The position numbers and the translations under genes are program-made. A stretch of 64,000 nt of DNA from Manihot esculenta (lineage: Eukaryota > Streptophyta > Magnoliopsida > Malpighiales > Euphorbiaceae). Positions 34,001-46,173 of the stretch are shown here, piece by piece. Within the stretch, counting starts at the first letter, position 1; each line of letters starts with the position of its first letter. Under the pieces are notes generated by a model. That model ran no database searches. It was not told the origin of the DNA and saw only the letters and a program-made list of their open reading frames with translations. The stretch covers positions 31,667,691 through 31,731,690 of the forward strand of contig NC_035161.2 of the NCBI RefSeq assembly GCF_001659605.2, in the 5' to 3' direction.

Positions 34001-37000
34001 CCTCCCACAAAAGCACAATACCCAATAGTTGACCTCCTATCAACTTTCGAGCCTACCCAATCAGCATCAAAAAAACATTCAATATTTGAGTGCCCATGGT
34101 TACCATAGAATAGGCCTCGCCCTGGGGCACCTTTAAGGTAACAAAGAATCTGTCCCAGAGCATCCCACTGGGCAACAGTAGGAGAAGACATAAACTGACT
34201 TACCACACTCACTGAATATGCAATATTAGGACGAGTCACCGTTAAATAATTCAGCTTGCCAACTAATCTTCTATACCTTCCAGGATCTGCAAATGGCTCA
34301 CTGTCTTCTGTGGTAAGTTGAAGGTTAGGGGTCATTGGGACACTACAAGGCTTAGCACCCAATTTTTCTGTTTCTGCCAACAAATCAAGAACATATTTTC
34401 TTTGAGATAAGAAGATGCCTTTCTTACACCGTATAACTTCGATTCCCAAGAAATATTTCAAGTAACCCAAATCATTTGTATAAAACTGTGTTTTAAGAAA
34501 TTCTTTTAGAGATGTGATGCCAACAATGTCACTTCCTGTAATAACGATATCATCCACATATACTACAAGCAGAATTACTCCACTATCAGAATTTCTATAA
34601 AACACTGAGTGATCACACTTACTTGTCTTCATTCCAAACTGTTGGACCACCTCACTAAACCCGCCAAACCATGCCCGAGGACTCTGTTTCAAGCCATAAA
34701 GGGATTTTCGAAGTCTACAAACCTTATATGACTCCCCCTGAGCACAAAACCAGGTGGTTGCTCAATATAAACCTCCTCCTGAAAATCACCATAAAGAAAA
34801 GCATTTTTAATATACAGTTGATGCAAAGGCCAATCATGAGTAGCCGCCAAGGAAATAAGCAATCGAACAGATGCGAGCTTGGCAACTGGGGAGAATGTAT
34901 CAGAATAGTCAACTCCATAAATTTGTACATAACCTTTGGCCACTAAACGGGCCTTGAGGTGAGCAATAGATCCATCAAGGTTTACTTTCACTGCAAACAC
35001 CCATTTGCACCCAATAGCCCGCTTTCCTGGGGGCAAGGACATCAACTCCCAAGTACCGTTAGTGTCAAGGGCCATCATTTCCTCTTCCATTGTAGCACGC
35101 CAACTAGGATGGGACAAAGCCTCAATAACAATTTTGGGAATTGAAATAGAATCTAAAGCAGTGACAAAACAACAAGAAGAGGAGGATAATTGATCATAAG
35201 AGACACAAGATGAAATAGGATAAGTGCAAGTACGTTTACCTTTGCGAAAAGCAATGGGCAAATCCAAATCAGACAGTGAAGGATCAGTGGGAGCAGGATC
35301 GGTCGACGAAGAAGCGGGTAGCGGAATAGAGTCAGAGTCCTCTAAGCGTCTGGAATACACATGAAAGATGGGAGGGCAACCTGGCACATGAGCGAAAGGT
35401 GTAGGAGTAGTCTGAGGAGACAGAGAGCAAACAATGTCTAACAAGAGGTCATCTTCCTCCTCCTGGGTGTTATAAACAGATGATGGCGGAAAAAACAGAG
35501 CAGACTCAAAGAATGTTACATCCGCAGACACAAGATACCGATTCAGATCAGGAGAAAAACAACGATACCCTTTCTGACGTCGAGAGTAGCCAAGGAAGAC
35601 ACATTTGAGTGATTTGGGATCTAATTTAGTAACCTGTGGACGAACATTACGAACAAAACAAGTACAACCAAATATACGTGGCTCAATAGGAAACAAAGAT
35701 TTAGTGGGAAACAAAATGTTATAAGGGATATCACCATGAAGGATGGAGGAAGGCATGCGATTGATCAAAAAACAAGCAGTGGATACAGCATTAGCCCAAA
35801 ACATTTAGGTACCTTCATTTGGAATAAGAGAGCTCTGGCTACTTCAAGAAGATGTCGATTTTTTCTTTTATCAACTCCATTTTGTGAAGGAGTGGCAATA
35901 CAAAAGGACTGATGAAGAATCCATTTTTGTAGCAAATAAAATTGAAATTCCCCAGAGAGATACTCTTTAGCATTATCACTTTGCAATATACGGATGGAAG
36001 TATTGAATTGGGTTTAGATTTCAGCATAAAATGCACAAAAAATAGAAAATAATTCTGAACGACTCTTCATTAAAAATAACCAAGTAGTACGAGAGAAATC
36101 ATCAACAAAAGTAACAAAATACTTTCTGAATGGACTAACTCAAAGGGGGACGAACCCCGTTTATTGACTCGAGACAGTGTAGGTAAACGATGATGTTTGG
36201 CAAATTGACAAAACTCACAATCTAGAATAGACAAAGAATGAAACTGTAGATATAACTTCTTCAAAGCCGAGAGAGAATGATGCCCCAAACGACAATGAAC
36301 ATCAAAAGGTATTAAACGCGTGGAGCATACCAGAGATTGAGGAGATCGAGGTAGTTGCTGATAGGGGCGAGCATTCGGTCGGTTCGGTTCAAAACCGAAC
36401 CGAACCGAATAAATCGAAAACCGAAATTTTAGTGTTTATGAAAACCGAACCGATTTTGGTCAGAAACCAAATCGAACCGAACCGGTCTGATTCGGTTCGG
36501 TTCGGTTTCGATTTTTAATAATTTTTTTATTTTTTACACTTTATTTTTAATATTTTAAAATTTAATTAAAATATTTTAATCTTAATATGATTTAATTTCT
36601 CTATATTATTGAAAAAACATATTATTATCACTAATCGGTTCGGTTCGGTTTTTTCTGTTTTTTTCTGATCAAAATCGAACCGAACAGAAATAATCAAAAT
36701 TTCTAAAATTAAAAACCGAACCGAACCGAAATGTATAAAAAACCGAACTAAAATTTTAAATCGGTTCGGTTCGGTCGGTTTTTTCGGTTTGAACCGAATA
36801 CTGCTCACCCCTAGTTGCTGATCCAAGACGTAAAGACCCTCTGACTCACTCCCTCTACCAATAATCTGCTTCGTCGAAAGATCCTGAAAAACACAATGAT
36901 CAGGAAAGAATGAGACACAACAATTCAATGCACGAGTGAGTTTACTCACGGAAAGCAAATTAAATGCGAACTTAGGGAGATATAACACAGAGAATACAAA

Positions 37001-40000
37001 AAGATAAGGGGTTAAGTTGACATGACCAGAACTCATGATAGAAGATTTAGTGCCATCAGCAAGAGTAACATAAGAAGGCGATGTATGAGACTCAAGATTA
37101 GACAAAAGGGTAGAATTACCTAACATATGATCAGTAGCACCAGAATCAATAACCCATTTGGAGGATGAAGATACAAGACATGCAGTAGAGTTACCTGACT
37201 CGGCAATTGCAGTGATAGAGGAGGAATTAGAGGATTTTAGAGATGCCTAGTATTGGATGAATTGTGCATACTCATCAGCAGATATCAAAATTCCCTGATT
37301 GGAAGATCCATTCAATTTGTGTTCCGTGATTTTAGTCATCATAGGAATCACATCAGTTACGGTGGTGGTTTTAACTTTAGCCATGAGGACAACCAACCCA
37401 AAACGATAGCAACAAAAGAAACACAGAATCAGAAAACAGTACCCGGCGTGAACAGTACCGATGAATAGTACCACGTGAACAGTGCCGATGAACAGTACCC
37501 GAATATGAATAGTACCTAAAACACCTCCACCCAATACCTGAACGGCAAACAAACCTCAGATCTAACAAGGAAATAATGTGGCAACTCTGGCGATAGTGAG
37601 ATCCAAATGTTACCCTTTATGGGTAATCCAAATGAACAGAGCCCTAAGTCTCTAAAAAATTTTAAAACTTGACAAAAGAAAAAATTAAATCTCTACGAGA
37701 ATGCCTTTGATACCATGTAGAAATATAATATTTGTTATATTTCACAATAGAGATTACAACCTATTTATACAAGAGAGACGGTATCTAAACATGAAGGAAA
37801 ATCAAACCTATGATTATACAATCTCTAAGATTAAGCAACTGACCTATCTATCAATATCTACTTCCTATATTATCATATTTACTTTCTATAACTTATAACA
37901 GTTGTCACACCTGCTAAAAATCTAAGGAGTGGGAATTTATAAATTGAGCAAAGATTCAAACATGATATATAATAACTTAGCTCAGAATCATCAAATGGTT
38001 TATCATTTTGGGTCAGTGGAAAAAGGTAGGAAGTTATTAGGCCAGTTGGAGTTGTGCTGCTATATTTGTTATCTGTTGAAATGTGAGAGTCTAGTTTACA
38101 TTAGAAGTTCTTCTATGCCTGAATATAGAAGATACTTGAAGGTGCATTGAATTTGTAGGTAGAACCAATGAAATTGAAATCGTTTCTCTGGTGGCTAGTT
38201 TGTGAATCCGTAGATTTATATAGATCGAGCAGGGGCTTTGTTGACGCAAATAACAATGAAGCTTTCTTTTCTGAAAATGATAGTGATTTTGTAAGCTTCA
38301 TTTAAACTAGTTAACATTGACCACATTTTTGTCTCAAAAAAGAAAAATTTGTAGCAGTTTTACTTTCATTCGAAGAATCTTTCTGATTGCACATTTTATT
38401 TGTTGGAGTCTTTTGAATGCTAATGAGTGCTATCTTTCTGCCACAGGATATGGAGATATACATGCTGTCAACCTGAGGGAAATGATATTTGTAATGGTAT
38501 ACGTGTCCTTTGATATGGTTCTGGGTGCTTATCTGATTGGCAATATGACAGCGCTAATTGTAAAAGGATCAAAGACAGAAAAGTTCAGGGATAAAATGAA
38601 AGATCTTATCAATTATATGAACAAAAATAGACTTGGAAAGGACATCCGTAACCAGATCAAAGGCCATTTTCGCTTACAGTATGAGAGTAGCTACACTGAA
38701 GCTTCTGTTCTTCAGGATATTCCTATCTCTATTCGTGCAAAGGTAAATACACCACATAAAGGTGATTCTGTTTTTCAAATTGCTCTAATTATGATGTATA
38801 AGAATTCAAAATCTGCTCTAATGTGTATAAACACAGAGCTAATAGTAAGTCACCAATACGTGTCTATAAGTAGTACTTATCATGATTTTAACATATATGA
38901 TATTTTTGGATTAATTGATTGTATACATGTGGGTGAGACTTATCATATAGGAAATTTAGGCTTATCATTATGTATTGCCTCTTTTGCAGATTTCCCAAAC
39001 TTTATACATGCCATATATCGAAAATGTTCCACTGTTCAAAGGATGCTCTGGAGAATTTATCAATCAGATTGTAAGTCACTTGCTCATTCATTGTGCCATC
39101 ACGTTTGACAGATTATAGATAAGTAACATCAAATTAAAGATCCAATGTGTAGGAATTATGGAAAAAGTGAAGCTCTATTACTTCATCTGGTTTAAATCCA
39201 CTGTGGGTTTCATTGGCAATGCATAATGCCATTACAAGCTAGGGTAATGCCATCACAATAAACCCAAATTGTAAATTTGTAATGACTATTGGGGTTTTTT
39301 GTACTTAATAATATAAATAAGGATAGCCTTGAAAAAAAATAAACTTATTTAATTATTTTTTTAAATGACAATTGAAGTGATACAATATCTTTTTTGAATA
39401 TCACATGAAATAGAGATGGAGTAGTCATAGTGAATGGTTCTTGGTTCATAAAGTAGGTCCCAATCAAAGTTATGTTGCCTGGGTTAAGCGAAAATTGACC
39501 ATTCTTGTCTGTCAAATGAGACAGCCTCTGATAAGTCCAAAGTCACCTGTTATCCTCTTGTGTCAATTCACGTCTTTATGAATCTTCCTCTTTCTCTATT
39601 ACTGCTTTCTACTTGTAAGTTGTGACAAGTCACTTTTTATGTACTGGTGCGTTCCTAGGCCTACCTCGTTCATATGCAAACCATTGTTAATCAATCCCAC
39701 TCTGTCATCAAATTGTACAACTTCTAGCTTTTTCTGGATAGTTTGTTCTGTGTTCTATGCTTTCTTGCATGGCTGGGTATCCATTGGGGCATCCTAATCC
39801 CCTTTACACATATATTCATTTTCTTTTTATTGGTGCAGGTCATTAGGCTCCATGAGGAGTTTTTTCTCCCAGGAGAAGTCATCATGGAGCACGGAAACGT
39901 TGTAGATCAACTTTATTTCGTCTGCCATGGCGTGCTGGTACGATTCCATTTGCTATTCTCATGTTGCCCCATTATCTAATAAAATTGATGGAATGTATCT

Positions 40001-43000
40001 AATAAAATTGATGGAATGTCTATATTCTCCAGAAATTTGTGGTACACTGCTTCTGTATCCCGTTACTCCTTGTGGATAATATTATGTTAAAAAGCTAAAA
40101 TAATGATATCTTCGCAAGAATTCTGCTTGGCATTGAATTATCACACATATGCACACATTTTCCTATGGATGTAATTATTAAAATTTTCAGCAGTTAATTG
40201 CCATTTTTCAAGATGGTGCTTTGGTAGAATGTATTTCCAATGTATGCTGGTGAGGAGAATTTTATACTTGTGCAATTTTACATCTTATAGTGCGTTTGTC
40301 ATCAGATATCCCTTGAAACAATTTGTGACAAGTTAAACTCCACGGTTTCTGGTTATACGAAATTGTTTCATTTCTGAGCAGTTCCTGTCGAGAATAGATA
40401 TTAGTTTCTTCAGTATAGGGATTTATGTAGCCATTTCCCCCTTCTGGGTGCAGGAGGTAGTTGGAAGTGGGGGAGATGGATCAGAAGAGACTGTCTCGCT
40501 TCTACAACCTAACAGCTCATTTGGAGAAATATCGATTCTCTGCAACATTCCTCAGCCGTATACCATTCGTGTTTGTGAATTAAGCCGGCTTCTACGGCTT
40601 GACAAACAATCTTTCTCAAATATACTTGAGATATACTTTTATGATGGACGTAAAATCTTGAACAACATTTTAGAGGTATCTAACCTGTAATTATGTACAA
40701 TTATTTGGTGAAAATTATTTTCCCTTTTTATTCTTTTTTTCTCTTCAACCATCATGTCAGAATATTGTACATGGGCCAATCTACAATTTTTTCAAAAAGA
40801 AAAAAAAGTTTAGATGTATACTTGACAAATTATATGCTAAACTAGAAATATCTGACAGGGAAAAGAAAGCAGCCTTCGAGACAAGCAACTAGAATCAGAC
40901 ATTGCATTTCACATTGGAAAGCAAGAAGCTGAACTTGCTTTGAGGGTGAATAGCGCAGCTTATCATGGAGATCTTTATGAGCTAAAGAGTTTTGTCCGAG
41001 CAGGAGCTGATCCCAACAGAACAGATTATGATGGGAGATCACCCTTGGTATGATGTACTGGTGAATTATACACATTTATACATCTATACGTCCATATTAA
41101 TCTATGTCCATCTCGTAGCTTGTGCATTTTCCTTTTCCCTGTGATGTCACTTTGTCTTTGAAAATATATCTAATTAACTAGGAAACTCATTTAACATGCT
41201 TCTGTTAATATGTATCGTTGCTCTTGATATGATGAAGAGTTAAACAGCAGATATCGTCTTCACGCTCTTTGATTGGATGGAACCATAGTGCTCTTCCTTT
41301 ACCCTAAAATAATACCATGTCTGGCAGGGATTATTGGACATGTTTATGACTCCTTGACAGTAATGTTTTAAATTAGTGGAAATCTATAAAATTTTGGAAA
41401 ATAAGCAGCCTAACAACCCAACGGACTATTTTCCAAGTAAACATATATTTTTAAGGACTGGACTTCAATTATAGTGCTGTGACCGTATAACCACCGTTTC
41501 AAGCCCAGAACATACAGGCTGAACCTGGTCTTGATGTCATTGATCAAGTTAGCATTAGAAAACCCTGCAATACTGTCTTTTACTTATAACTTATTTTTTA
41601 TTTGCCTTATCTTCTTTTGCATCCATCCTGGTTCCTCCATTGATGAGGAAATTCATATTCTCCAAAAGGTAAAGGAAGAGAAATAATTGCTTAAATCTAT
41701 CTAAAATTAGCATTCGTTTTGATCAGCATCTTGCAGCATCAAGAGGTTACGAAGACATCACACTTTTCCTTATTCAAGAAAGAGTTGATATTAACATCAA
41801 AGGTAATGCTCTTCTCCTTGGCAGTTTTGTTTCAGTAACGTATTGACCATGTTGTAATGATAAACTGTGTTGGGGTAGATAAATTTGGAAATACGCCCTT
41901 ACTAGAAGCCGTCAAGTATGGACATGATCAGGTTGCTTCTTTACTTGTTAAAGAAGGGGCTGACTTAAGCGTGGATGATGCTGGTAGTTTCCTTTGTTTG
42001 ATTGTTTCAAAGGGGGATTCTGATCTTCTCAAAAGGATTTTATCCAATGGAATTGATCCAAACTCCAAGGATTATGATCACCGAACCCCACTTCATGTAG
42101 CAGCCTCAGAAGGAATCTATATTATGGCAAAGTTGCTGTTAGAAGCTGGAGCCAGTGTTTTCTCAAAAGACAGGTAGATTTTCAGTAATTTTAATTGTTA
42201 TATGGAAAAAGCAGTATTATTTTTGCCCATTTACTTGGTTCTTCTTTCAGATCAATAAATATGAACCCTAACTAGAAATGAATGAGGCCAGTTTTTATTA
42301 TTTTAGGATGTGAATGAAGCCAAGAAATTGGGCTCAAATATTATTAGTGGGTCTTTTTTAGTAGCTGAATAAACAAATTTGACTTAAGCTGGGTCTTTAC
42401 TTTGCAGTTTAATGCAAAAACAATTGATATACTAAAATGATGTTTGAGCAGAACCATCGTTAAACAATTTCACTTGAATTATCAAAATCTCTTCCCAATT
42501 AATGGTTAGACTATTCTGATAACCAAACTGTTTCATTGCTGTATCAACTCTTCAGATGGGGGAAAACTCCTCTTGATGAAGGCCGGATGTCTGGAAACAA
42601 GAATTTGATCAAACTATTGGAAGATGCAAAATCTGCTCAACTATCAGAATTCTCTTGTAACTCTGAAATTACAGGTATTGCCATGATTCTTACTGGATTC
42701 ATCTCACTGGCGGAAACTGAAATTTTCCTGATACTATAACCAGAAAGTTAAAAGAGTTCTCAAATTACTTGGTTTGCTTGGGGGATATATTTGGCTGAAA
42801 GATATAAAGAAATTGAAATCGAGTTAAAAATCATTGTGCTTTTCTATATGCAAATTGTTTCATTTAGGGGAAGAAGGGTGTTCAGTGGTGGTTATATTAT
42901 CATCCCTATGTTACTAGACTAGAAGCATGAATAGGAATAAGTGATTTGCTGAATACAATTTTTTTTCTTATAAAATGTTACTGGAATAGAACTTTTCATG

Positions 43001-43328
43001 CTAAGATGGATAAGATTATTCTACAACCTTGTTTCTAATGGTTCATAGACACCTTGCAATAACACAATTTCTACTGCCAACTACAGATAAAATACACAGA
43101 AGGAAGTGCACTATATTCCCTTTCCATCCATGGGGTCCCAAAGAACATAAAAGACCTGGGATAGTGTTATGGGTTCCAGAGACCATGGAAGAACTAATAA
43201 AGACAGCAGCAGAGCAGCTTCAGCTTCCATATGATTCTTGTATACTAACAGAAGATGCAGGTAAAATTCTTGATACAAACATGATTGATGATGGTGGGAA
43301 GTTGTATTTAGTCAGCGAAACTCGATGA
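28079..43328 (+). CDS. SKOR: outward-rectifying Shaker-type K+ channel (SKOR/GORK)
   Basis: Thirteen exons: 28079–28317, 30919–31143, 32179–32242, 32704–33043, 38447–38742, 38990–39070, 39839–39937, 40454–40675, 40859–41047, 41727–41802, 41879–42173, 42556–42674 and 43087–43328. All junctions are GT–AG and in phase, giving 828 residues, the length of Arabidopsis SKOR. The product is a plasma-membrane voltage-gated channel for K+ release into xylem or from guard cells. Visible parts are S1–S3 (about 80–190), Arg-rich S4 ([13 protein letters not shown]), the pore filter T-V-G-Y-G-D split by intron 4, S6 [11 protein letters not shown], a cyclic-nucleotide-binding-like domain (about 390–520), ankyrin repeats (about 550–720) and a C-terminal KHA domain. 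The S6 motif marks the outward rectifier class; SKOR versus GORK is not resolved. Intron 4 is 5.4 kb because of an antisense copia insertion. Intron 1 has a 37-bp tandem duplication near 30304–30376. Confidence 0.95.
33412..33596 (-). repeat. 3' LTR of the copia element
   Basis: TG…CA ends, 185 bp. In plus orientation it is the left copy. The adjacent sequence, read on the minus strand, is the polypurine tract. Confidence 0.93.
33604..37552 (-). pseudogene. broken copia gag-pol remnants
   Basis: Minus-strand pieces in element order. At 37552–37247 is a gag start (M-A-K-V-K…I-T-E-H-K-L-N-G-S) that jumps straight to the gag end, so most of gag is deleted. Around 37130–36830 are the protease/pre-integrase region and L-S-V-S-K-L-T motif, then the MITE. 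At 36288–35765 is the integrase zinc region (G-H-H-S…C-x-F-C) and core, with frame breaks. At 35804–34689 are the integrase end and the reverse-transcriptase start (G-C-K-W-V-F…L-V-A-K-G-Y). At 34692–33604 are the reverse-transcriptase Y-V-D-D motif and RNase H (D-A-D-W-x-G…S-S-A-E-S-E-Y). A frameshift separates the last two. Confidence 0.9.
36362..36813. mobile_element. hAT-type MITE nested in the copia element
   Basis: This 452-bp element has terminal inverted repeats TAGGGGCGAGCA / TGCTCACCCCTA and a perfect 8-bp target duplication GTTGCTGA (36354–36361 and 36814–36821), the length made by hAT transposases. The interior is arrays of CGGTTCGGTT and its complement arranged inward from each end, with an AT-rich centre. 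It has no coding capacity. It splits the copia protease/pre-integrase coding remnant. Confidence 0.93.
37717..37900 (-). repeat. 5' LTR of the copia element
   Basis: TG…CA ends, 184 bp. In plus orientation it is the right copy. It is next to the primer-binding site. It differs from the other LTR by about ten substitutions and one single-base indel. Confidence 0.93.
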
Positions 43329-43550
43329 TTAAGGATTTTCATGTTGTTGTATGGTATTTTGGCTTGGTTTTTTGTATCCAAATTCCATATAAATCAGCTT
43401 CTCTGCATATACAAAGCTATGTCATTGTTTAATACTGAGGCATTGTAAATGCAGCAGTTTTCAAAGCCATGCTCCGAAGTCCGAAGCAAGTTTTGTATTA
43501 TTAGTTTGGATCAATCCTAAGTAACCATCATGTATGCTCTCATCCATCAC

Positions 43551-43569
43551 TCTCTCTCTCTCTCTCTTC
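43551..43569. repeat. (CT)n microsatellite in probable SKOR 3' UTR
   Basis: About nine CT dinucleotides roughly 220 bp after the SKOR stop codon. Confidence 0.7.
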
Positions 43570-43809
43570 CAAACTCAATAAGTGATGATAATTTTACGTG
43601 AATATCACAGATTCCTACTAAAACTTTATTTCAACTATCCTACCTTATCAGCTATGAAATAGCAGGAATTTGATCTAAATTTATTGTAAGGATTAGTCAG
43701 TAGTTAATATGATCAAAACCCATCTACAGACTTTGAAATATCTACAAGAAACAAGAAACTATATAATAACATAGCAGCACCATGCATGATTAGTAGCAGA
43801 AATTCGTAA

Positions 43810-44148
43810 TCAAGCTCCACGGATACACTGGATTTGTTGGAAATGCTTCTGGGCTCCTCTGTTATTAGCTGCTGCTCCATCATTTTCCTCATCATCCTCC
43901 ACCATTATAGTTGCAGAACTTGACGTTGACTCGTAAGAAAAGAACAAATGAAGTAGAGTTCCCATCACACAACCCAGTATGGGAAGAGAGGAACACATCA
44001 CCATGGCCTGTCTCATATTCATCATGTAATTAGATTGATTTGGATTATGGCAGATGAAAGAAAATCGCTTGAAAATGTGATCAAAGATAATGGTAGAATA
44101 ATGCGTTGCGTGGTTATCAAGTCCAAGAATGAAGCAACGAGTTTCCAA
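43810..44148 (-). CDS. possible small membrane protein, unrecognised
   Basis: A 112-codon minus-strand ORF. I do not recognise a family. It has one clearly hydrophobic segment (C-S-S-L-P-I-L-G-C-V-M-G-T-L-L-H-L-F-F), then a Ser-rich and acidic stretch (D-D-E-E-N-D) and a basic end. The frame is open further upstream of the first Met (to about 44200), so a spliced or longer N terminus is possible. It is convergent with SKOR. It may equally be a chance ORF. Confidence 0.25.
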   Translation of the reverse strand: METRCFILGLDNHATHYSTIIFDHIFKRFSFICHNPNQSNYMMNMRQAMVMCSSLPILGCVMGTLLHLFFSYESTSSSATIMVEDDEENDGAAANNRGAQKHFQQIQCIRGA

Positions 44149-44239
44149 AAGGTCAAGCGCACGAGAACTGAAACTGACAAACTGATAATGACCCCATTGA
44201 ACAAATTATTAGCATCTCCTTTTGCCTCGTGTAGGTGAT

Positions 44240-45720
44240 GGGAAATTTCTAAGAATCAAGACGTGGTCATTTCCCATTTGTTGCTCTTGAACTTTTTTTT
44301 TTTTTTTTTTGAAATGGACTCTTGAACCTATTATAAATGTGAATTGCTTTAATAATGGTGGAATTATTTAATGTATATTGGACTCACTTGATAATTATGA
44401 TTATTCACGAGAGAAATTAACTATATTATCTTTTTCAAAGAAAAAAAAAGACACTAATGAAAAAAATAAAAAATAAAGTTATTTATTTTAATCTTCCAGC
44501 AGTAAATATTAAATTTTATTGAGTTAATGCCAAAAAAGTTATCTACTTTTAATTTTGTTGTAATTATATTCGTTTAAAGTTAGAATTAATCGTTATACTT
44601 TATTTTTATTTTTTATCAATTTAATTCTATTTTTTAATATTTAACTAAATGTACCTACTATTATTTATAGTAGGTCAAAAACTTATAAAACTATTAAATT
44701 ATTATTTTTTATTATTAAATATATTTAAAAATTACTATTTATATTTTTTTATTTTTTTTATTTTTATCAATTATTTTATAATAATAATTTATCTGATTAA
44801 AATTATTATCAATCATTTTTTTTAAATTTATCTAATATGTTTACTATTTAGCATTCATTAAAAAAATAATTTTATTAAATACATTAATTATAAAATATTA
44901 AAAAATAATTTAAAATAATATTTAATATAATTCAATTTAAAAATAATAAAATAATATTTTAAAATTATTCTTTTAACTAGCCAGTATAATCCTAATTCAG
45001 CATTTTTAAAATTACATTAATATTTAGAATAAATTTAAAAAATAATAATATATAAATTAAGTATTTAATTGTTTAGTCTGACTTAGTTAAATGGTTAAGA
45101 TAGTACGTAAATAATTTAAAATTATAAATTCAGATTTTATTTTTTTATCTCCTAATAAAAATTATTAATAAAATAGATAATTATCACAAAAATTTTATAC
45201 TTTTAATTTTATTGCATTTCTACTCTAAATTTTTAAATTATTATTAAATTTTTAATGATATAAATAATAGTAGAATTTTAAAAGAACAAGTTTTAATGAA
45301 AAAAAAAACAGAATTTTTTTACTATTAACTCAATTTTACAGCTTCTGTATAGTAGTTTAGAACATCTATAAGAGGACAGCTTAATATAAAATCCCTATTG
45401 ATTGTTTTAAATCTCTAATGGACACAAGTTTGAATAGAGTTATTTTTTTATTCAAACTTGTGTTTTGAAAAGATAAAATACAATGGATTTGATTAGTCCT
45501 ACAGAGTTTTGAACTAAAACTTTCAGATTAGGGAAAAGGGTTAAGTGCTATAATGACAATGATAAATTTAAATATTTAAAGTGTTCAAATAATTTTTTTT
45601 TATTTTAAAAGCGAACATAATATTAAAATATTCAAAAAATTGCAATATTTACATCAAAAATTTTAAATTTGTAATTTTGAATCTTCATACCCTAATTCCT
45701 ATTTAAAAATTATAAATATT
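44240..45720. other. AT-rich intergenic region
   Basis: Poly-T and AT-rich sequence with no credible ORF, element termini or RNA gene that I can see. Confidence 0.6.
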
Positions 45721-45802
45721 ATGTATATATGTTTTATAGTATTGGGCCATACGCTGCAACACTATAGACCCAACCCATCAACTTAGGTCCAAAGAAACTT
45801 AT

Positions 45803-45810
45803 TGACGTCA
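45803..45810. promoter_or_regulatory. TGACGTCA palindrome upstream of PHD gene
   Basis: A perfect C-box/CRE-type bZIP target 364 bp before the first ATG of the PHD-finger gene. Nearby TGGGCC-type sites lie near 45745. It is a single site, so the regulatory role is a suggestion. Confidence 0.4.
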
Positions 45811-46173
45811 GCAGAAGATTATCGGCTGCAAGTTGCCGCGTCTCTAACTAATCTTCTAACGGCAAGAGCAGTCCTACGGTTTAGATCAATCTTTAACTAA
45901 TTTCTCTCTCATAGTAGCCGTCCGATCTCTAACAAACCCAACAATAACTCAAATAGACTAGCGCGAGCTCAACCTTAATAAGCTCGAAAATCAGGTAAAC
46001 TTGTAAATATCTATCCCTCACAGGGGCACCATCGTCCACAAGCGTACTTTTTGAAATCGAGAGGGAAAGTGGCTCTGTAACAAACACTTGATTTGCTTTC
46101 TCGCAAATGGCTTTCAGTTATTTCATACTTCAGCTGTTATAGCGAGGGAAAGAAAGCTAGACTGGGTTCAACA

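Larger units (their letters stand above)
33412..37900 (-). mobile_element. Ty1/copia retrotransposon in SKOR intron 4 (antisense)
   Basis: This 4489-bp element has LTRs at 33412–33596 and 37717–37900 and a perfect 5-bp target duplication GTTGT (33407–33411 and 37901–37905). On its own (minus) strand, a tRNA-Met-type primer-binding site adjoins the right LTR (reverse complement of GCCTTTGATACCA, 37704–37716) and a GAGGGGGAGTG polypurine tract adjoins the left LTR. The LTRs differ by about ten substitutions and one indel in 185 bp, so it is not recent. Gag is largely missing, the pol frame is broken in several places, and a hAT-type MITE sits inside, so it cannot move by itself. It lies wholly within the intron and leaves the channel's splice sites intact. 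Confidence 0.95.
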
